Both the position numbers and the translations under genes were made by a program. A stretch of DNA of 33,578 bases. It comes from Candidatus Latescibacterota bacterium. Lineage in GTDB: Bacteria; Latescibacterota; UBA2968; UBA8231. Location of the stretch: the NCBI GenBank assembly GCA_016187725.1, contig JACPJE010000111.1, positions 1 through 33,578 of the forward strand. Direction: 5' to 3'. The notes beneath the pieces were generated by a model that made no database searches, was not told the origin of the DNA, and saw nothing but the letters and a program-made list of their open reading frames with translations. This document shows, piece after piece, positions 30,330 through 33,578 of this stretch. The first letter of the stretch is position 1, and every line of letters starts with the position of its first letter.

Positions 30330-31688
30330 GTGTCCGACTACCAAAAAATCGACGCCTATCTCGCTTCGAACCTGGACCAGAGCCTGGCCGAGCTTGGGCG
30401 ACTGGTGGCTCAACCAAGTGTTTCCGTCCAGAAAATCGGCCTGGACGAATGCGCGGAGTTGGTCGGCGACCTGCTCAGGAAACGCGGCTTCGCGGTGAGT
30501 ATTTGCCCCACGGCTGGCTCACCCGTGGTATTGGCGGAACGCAAGGGCAGAAGCGACAGGACCCTGCTGATCTACAATCACTACGATGTCCAGCCGCCTG
30601 AGCCGCTGGAGTTGTGGGAAACCCCACCCTTCGAGCCCAGCCTGCGGGAAGGCAGGATGTACGGACGCGGCACCAGCGATGACAAGGGGCACATCGTCTC
30701 GCGTCTCTTCGCCATCGATGCGCTGCTGGCTGCCGAAGGTGAACTGCCCTGCAACATCAAGTTCATCATCGAGGGAGAAGAGGAAACCGCCAGCGTCAAC
30801 CTGGCCAAGTTCATCCACCAGAACGCTGCCCGGCTCAAGGCGGACGCCTGTATGTGGGAGTTTGGCGGCGTGGATCACACCGACACCCCCATGCAATACC
30901 TCGGGCTGCGCGGAATCTGCTATGTGGAACTGTCGGTGGCCTTGCTTTCGACCGACGTGCATTCAGGCCTGGGGGGCAGCATCTTCCCCAACGCAGCCTG
31001 GCGATTGGTCTGGGCATTGAATACGCTCAAAGGTCCGGATGATCGGATCCTCATCCCTGGCTTCTATGACGGAATCAGGCCTCCGTCGGCCCGTGACCGG
31101 GAGTTGATGTCCGCCTTGCCCGACCCCGCCGATGAGTACAGATCCCGCTACGGCGTGCCGTATTTCACCAAAGGGCTGACGGGCGGAACCGACCTCACGA
31201 TCGAGCAGGTCTTCACGCCCACCTGCACCATCTGTGGGCTGACCAGCGGCTATCAAGGTCCTGGCACAAAGACCATCCTGCCGGCGCGCGCCTCCGCCAA
31301 GGTGGATTTCCGGCTCGTGCCTGACATGGAGCCTGCGGATATCCTCAGGAAACTGCGCGCCCACCTCGACGCGGGCGGTTTCACCGATGTGCAGGTCACT
31401 GACCTGGGCGGCGATGCCCCTGCCCGCACCGATCCCGATGATCCGTTCGTCCGCTTGGTCGCCGGGACGGCCAAGGACGTCTACGGCGTGCCGATGATGC
31501 TGGTCCCAATGGTTGGCGGATCAGGCCCAAGTCATCTGTTCGTACACGAGTTGGGCCTGCCCGTTGCCACCGGCGGACTCGGGTACCCAGATGCGCGCGC
31601 CCACGCCCCCAACGAGAATATCCGCGTAGACCTGTATCTCAAACACGCGCGACACATGGTGAGAGTGATCAAAGAACTTGCAGAATAG
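30330..31688 (+). CDS. M20-family metallopeptidase (dipeptidase/ArgE-DapE-like)
   Basis: A 452-residue zinc hydrolase. GTG 30330 has AGGAG 6 nt upstream. Visible site residues: His84 and Asp86 in NHYDVQP, bridging Asp117 in GRGTSDDKG, the catalytic Glu pair Glu151-Glu152 in IEGEEETAS, and His425 in AHAPNENI near the C-terminus. The lid/dimerisation domain sits between, with STDVHSGLGGS. Length and motifs fit the carnosinase/CNDP-like branch, which cleaves dipeptides, rather than strict ArgE or DapE. No signal peptide, so cytoplasmic. It could use peptides imported by the nearby ABC transporter, although the two are not in one operon. Third codon positions look somewhat less GC-biased than in neighbours, by eye only. 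Confidence 0.92.
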   Translation: MSDYQKIDAYLASNLDQSLAELGRLVAQPSVSVQKIGLDECAELVGDLLRKRGFAVSICPTAGSPVVLAERKGRSDRTLLIYNHYDVQPPEPLELWETPPFEPSLREGRMYGRGTSDDKGHIVSRLFAIDALLAAEGELPCNIKFIIEGEEETASVNLAKFIHQNAARLKADACMWEFGGVDHTDTPMQYLGLRGICYVELSVALLSTDVHSGLGGSIFPNAAWRLVWALNTLKGPDDRILIPGFYDGIRPPSARDRELMSALPDPADEYRSRYGVPYFTKGLTGGTDLTIEQVFTPTCTICGLTSGYQGPGTKTILPARASAKVDFRLVPDMEPADILRKLRAHLDAGGFTDVQVTDLGGDAPARTDPDDPFVRLVAGTAKDVYGVPMMLVPMVGGSGPSHLFVHELGLPVATGGLGYPDARAHAPNENIRVDLYLKHARHMVRVIKELAE

Positions 31689-31712
31689 CCCAAAATGGAG
31701 CATGTAGAAAGG

Positions 31713-31730
31713 GGTCACCGCTTGGTGACC
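31713..31730 (-). terminator. Perfect 7-bp hairpin at the MOSC gene stop
   Basis: GGTCACC (31713-31719), loop GCTT, GGTGACC (31724-31730), overlapping the stop codon of the minus-strand MOSC gene and followed on that strand by CCTTTCT. It may act as a weak terminator between the two convergent genes. Confidence 0.35.
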
Positions 31731-32269
31731 ACGTCACCGAGGCGTATGGTCCCGGCCTCGACCACCCGGGTGTTGATGCCGCGCAAACACAGCCTTCTGC
31801 CCTCGGGTGAATTGACGAAGGTCATGGCCTCCATGCCAAAGTGTCCGACGAACTGCTTGCAGCCGGTGTGGGGTTCGGGGGTGACTTCGACCAGCGCTGA
31901 ACCGATGGCCAGGCGCGTCCCTGCCGACAGATTGGCGGGGCCCAGATCCAGGTCTATGTAGAGCTGATCCCCCGCCAGGGCCCAGCGTTCCCGGCTGCCG
32001 GCGATGAGTTGGGCGGCGCGCGCGTTCATGATCGTCAGCTGGGTATCTGGATTAGGGGTGCGTTTGGGTGTGGCCGACGCCCCCCGGGTCGCCCAGTTGT
32101 CGCCGACCAAGCCCACGGCCAGGTCGAGTTGGCCTTCCTCCAGGAGTTCGCGTTCGCTCTTGGCGGGCCGGCGCACGATCAATTGCAGGACACCCCCATC
32201 GGCAGGGGACTGACGGATCTGCTCCAGGCCCGCGTTCAATTCATCCATCGTCAGGTGTTTGACTCCCAT
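31715..32269 (-). CDS. MOSC-domain protein
   Basis: A 184-residue product. ATG 32269 has AGGAG 7 nt upstream; the longer open frame upstream lacks a signal and would overlap the divergent small gene. MOSC domains (molybdenum cofactor sulfurase C-terminal) bind a metal-sulfur or molybdopterin species through a conserved Cys. Here GDNWATRG, TIMNARAAQLIAG, GDQLYIDLDLGPANL and PHTGCKQF (the conserved Cys) are followed by GMEAMTFVNSPEGRRLCLRG. The protein is soluble and a stand-alone MOSC protein, similar in size to YiiM-like ones, whose role is reduction of N-hydroxylated compounds. No molybdoenzyme gene is adjacent, so the partner is unknown. Confidence 0.88.
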   Translation of the reverse strand: MGVKHLTMDELNAGLEQIRQSPADGGVLQLIVRRPAKSERELLEEGQLDLAVGLVGDNWATRGASATPKRTPNPDTQLTIMNARAAQLIAGSRERWALAGDQLYIDLDLGPANLSAGTRLAIGSALVEVTPEPHTGCKQFVGHFGMEAMTFVNSPEGRRLCLRGINTRVVEAGTIRLGDVVTKR

Positions 32270-32393
32270 CGAACAGCTCCTCTGTAGGTGTCCCATGCAC
32301 TGCACAAAGACATTTGAAGACAAAGAAAATGGCGCCTGCCGCCGCATTTGTCTAGTATCTAGGGTAGGGGTTTTCTCCAAAGGAGGTGCGCAG

Positions 32394-32594
32394 ATGGAAC
32401 TGATCCTGCTGGTGCCCATGCTGATCATTGTCTTTGTCGGGGCCGTGATGATCTTCGTCGCCGCCACCGCGCTCTTCCCCGTGGCCCTGGCCACGATCCT
32501 CATCGTCTACTTCCGCAAGAACGAGAAGGGCGAGGGCCCGGGCCGGCGCCTCAAGGCCTGGTGGCAGGCCCACCATCACGCCCACGCTCATTGA
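32394..32594 (+). CDS. Small membrane protein with His-rich C-terminus
   Basis: A 66-residue product. ATG 32394 has a near-perfect AGGAGGTG (32381-32388) 5 nt upstream, which decides this start. Residues 2-43 are hydrophobic (LILLVPMLIIVFVGAVMIF followed by VAATALFPVALATILIVYF), enough for one long or two short membrane helices. A basic cytoplasmic-type stretch (RKNEKGEGPGRRLK) follows, and the protein ends with WWQAHHHAHAH, a possible metal-binding tail. No family recognised. It is divergent from the MOSC gene and convergent with the YciH-like gene; it seems to be a single-gene unit. The His-rich end could bind Zn, Ni or Cu, but nothing nearby supports a metal role. Confidence 0.7.
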   Translation: MELILLVPMLIIVFVGAVMIFVAATALFPVALATILIVYFRKNEKGEGPGRRLKAWWQAHHHAHAH

Positions 32595-32621
32595 GAGTCC
32601 GGCCCGACAAGTCCGCCACCC

Positions 32622-32984
32622 CTAGCCTCCTGACCTTTTGGCCGCATAGCCCCGCCGGGTGAGTTCCTCCACCAGGGCGTCGCGGTGGTCGCCCTGGCTC
32701 TCGATCACCCCGTCCTTGACCGTGCCCCGGGTTCCGCAGCGCTGCTTGAGTTGGCGGGCCAGCGCCAGCAGTTCCTCCTCGCCAAGAGGCAGGCCGGTGA
32801 TCACTGTCACCCCCTTGCCCTTGCGCCCCTGGGTCTGGCGGCCTACCCGCACTGCGCCGCTGCCCTTGGGTGCAGATTGCTTTTTGCCGCACTGACATTG
32901 GGCCAGCGGCCGGCCACACTGGGGGCAGAGCCGGCCCTGGTCGCTCGAATAGACCCGCTGGGCGTTGTTCATAGCTTTGTTCAT
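32622..32984 (-). CDS. yciH: SUI1/eIF1-like translation factor, YciH type
   Basis: A 120-residue product. ATG 32984 overlaps the TGA of the upstream gene as ATGA, which decides the start; a second ATG 12 nt downstream is possible. The C-terminal SUI1 fold aligns well by eye with E. coli YciH: VRVGRQTQGRKGKGVTVITG, GTVKDGVIESQGDHRD and the Gly-Gly end. The N-terminus has RVYSSDQGRLCPQCG and a Cys cluster (Cys20, Cys23, Cys30, Cys32) that probably binds Zn; many YciH relatives carry it while E. coli does not. YciH is thought to bind the 30S subunit and influence start-codon selection or inhibit translation under stress. That is of some interest in a genome with several TTG starts. Confidence 0.9.
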   Translation of the reverse strand: MNKAMNNAQRVYSSDQGRLCPQCGRPLAQCQCGKKQSAPKGSGAVRVGRQTQGRKGKGVTVITGLPLGEEELLALARQLKQRCGTRGTVKDGVIESQGDHRDALVEELTRRGYAAKRSGG

Positions 32985-33577
32985 ACGTCGGCCCTGATCC
33001 GCTCGTCCCCCACCCGGGCGATCCACTCCCGCGTCCACTCCACCGTCTCCAGCCCCAGGTCGCAGATGCAGGTGGCCAGGAAGATCATCCCCTCGATGCG
33101 CCCCTCGCGCAGCCAGCGCAATCCCAGCTCGCACTGCCGCTCCATCCACTCTACCGGCATGGCTTTGCCCTGGCCGTAATCCCACATGTAGCAGCCCAGC
33201 ACCTTGCCTGCCGCCGGAGCCAGCGCCTCCACCTTGGCGAAATTCTTCTCCAAGTCCTTGAGGTCGGCCCCCTTCCAGGTCCAGAAACTCACCTTGTCGC
33301 ACTGGGCCAGGTGTTCGCCCACCGGCAGGGAGAGCTGGTGGTCGTAGAGCACCACCCACAGGTCCAGCCGCCGGCTGCCGCTGGCCAGTTGCATCCGCAC
33401 CTGGCGCAACTCCTCCACCGACAACACCGCCAGCCCGTCGGGGGTGGTGGGCGCGGCGTTCTTGAAGAAGTCGTCCATCATCACCCCGCTCAGATTGGGC
33501 AGGACGGCCCTCAGATCCAGGGCGGCCTGGCGCTCCTCAGCGCCGGTGGAACCAGCGGCCCCGACGATAGACCAGAC
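32981..33577 (-). CDS. Unrecognised soluble protein, N-terminus beyond window
   Basis: The frame is open to the window edge (at least 198 residues), so internal ATGs near 33484 are probably not the start. The visible part contains VWSIVGAAGSTGAEERQ, LPNLSGVMMDDFFKN, LDLWVVLYDHQLSLPV, VSFWTWKGADLKDLEKN, LGCYMWDYGQGKAMPVEWM and IEGMIFLATCICDLGLETV. The alternation of hydrophobic strands and helices, together with acidic residues at strand ends (MMDDFF, LYDHQ, YMWDYG), is what the later half of a TIM barrel looks like. A glycoside-hydrolase-like or xylose-isomerase-like fold is possible. I cannot name a family. Its stop overlaps the YciH-like start, so the two are translationally coupled. Confidence 0.75.
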   Translation of the reverse strand, partial: VWSIVGAAGSTGAEERQAALDLRAVLPNLSGVMMDDFFKNAAPTTPDGLAVLSVEELRQVRMQLASGSRRLDLWVVLYDHQLSLPVGEHLAQCDKVSFWTWKGADLKDLEKNFAKVEALAPAAGKVLGCYMWDYGQGKAMPVEWMERQCELGLRWLREGRIEGMIFLATCICDLGLETVEWTREWIARVGDERIRADV

Positions 33578-33578
33578 C

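Noticed and set aside
30330..31688. M20 peptidase gene as a recent horizontal transfer
   Set aside because: Only a slight impression of different third-position use; no mobile element touches it and no counts were made.

Overview
The window looks like a GC-rich, Gram-negative-type bacterium from a little-studied phylum. The best guess is Latescibacterota (WS3) or a neighbour such as Poribacteria. This rests on the mix of families: ASPIC/UnbV-FG-GAP proteins, secreted proteins ending in a FlgD-like Ig domain, a PhyH-family oxygenase and an enolase-superfamily remnant. It is an inference from family content, not from a marker gene. No rRNA, tRNA or CRISPR was found. Four genes appear to use TTG starts (at 642, 2282, 5679 and 25848).

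Region 1 (1-5564, minus strand): a 1044-residue lipoprotein joining an FG-GAP/ASPIC-UnbV half to a TPR half, then a secreted FG-GAP/ASPIC-UnbV protein, then a TPR lipoprotein cut by the window edge. The two downstream genes are a split version of the same architecture. The first gene appears to have a leaderless promoter.

Region 2 (5679-21936, plus strand): the most unusual part. Two parvulin-type foldase lipoproteins bracket five secreted proteins and a large predicted outer-membrane protein. Four of the secreted proteins form two paralogous pairs in the order A1, (small secreted protein), B1, A2, B2. All four carry discoidin-like modules, a C-terminal FlgD-like domain opening with TPN(G/A)D, and a final Val-(Ala/Val)-Tyr. 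The small secreted protein has its own strong promoter, a structured leader and a terminator-like hairpin. A final lipoprotein and a strong terminator close the cluster. It resembles a dedicated surface-assembly or glycan-binding system; I do not recognise it as a described one.

Region 3 (21989-27544, minus strand): a complete oligopeptide/dipeptide-type ABC importer: binding lipoprotein, permease, a fused permease-ATPase, and a second ATPase.

Region 4 (27656-30141): a PhyH-family protein, an internally deleted enolase-superfamily gene hit by a 115-bp palindromic element (MITE-like), a terminator-rich gap, then on the minus strand an SDR dehydrogenase and an L-rhamnose mutarotase with a lysine-rich tail. 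This may be the remains of a deoxysugar catabolic locus.

Region 5 (30330-33578): an M20 metallopeptidase, a MOSC-domain protein, a 66-residue membrane protein with a His-rich tail, a YciH/SUI1-type factor, and the C-terminal part of an unrecognised protein that runs off the window.
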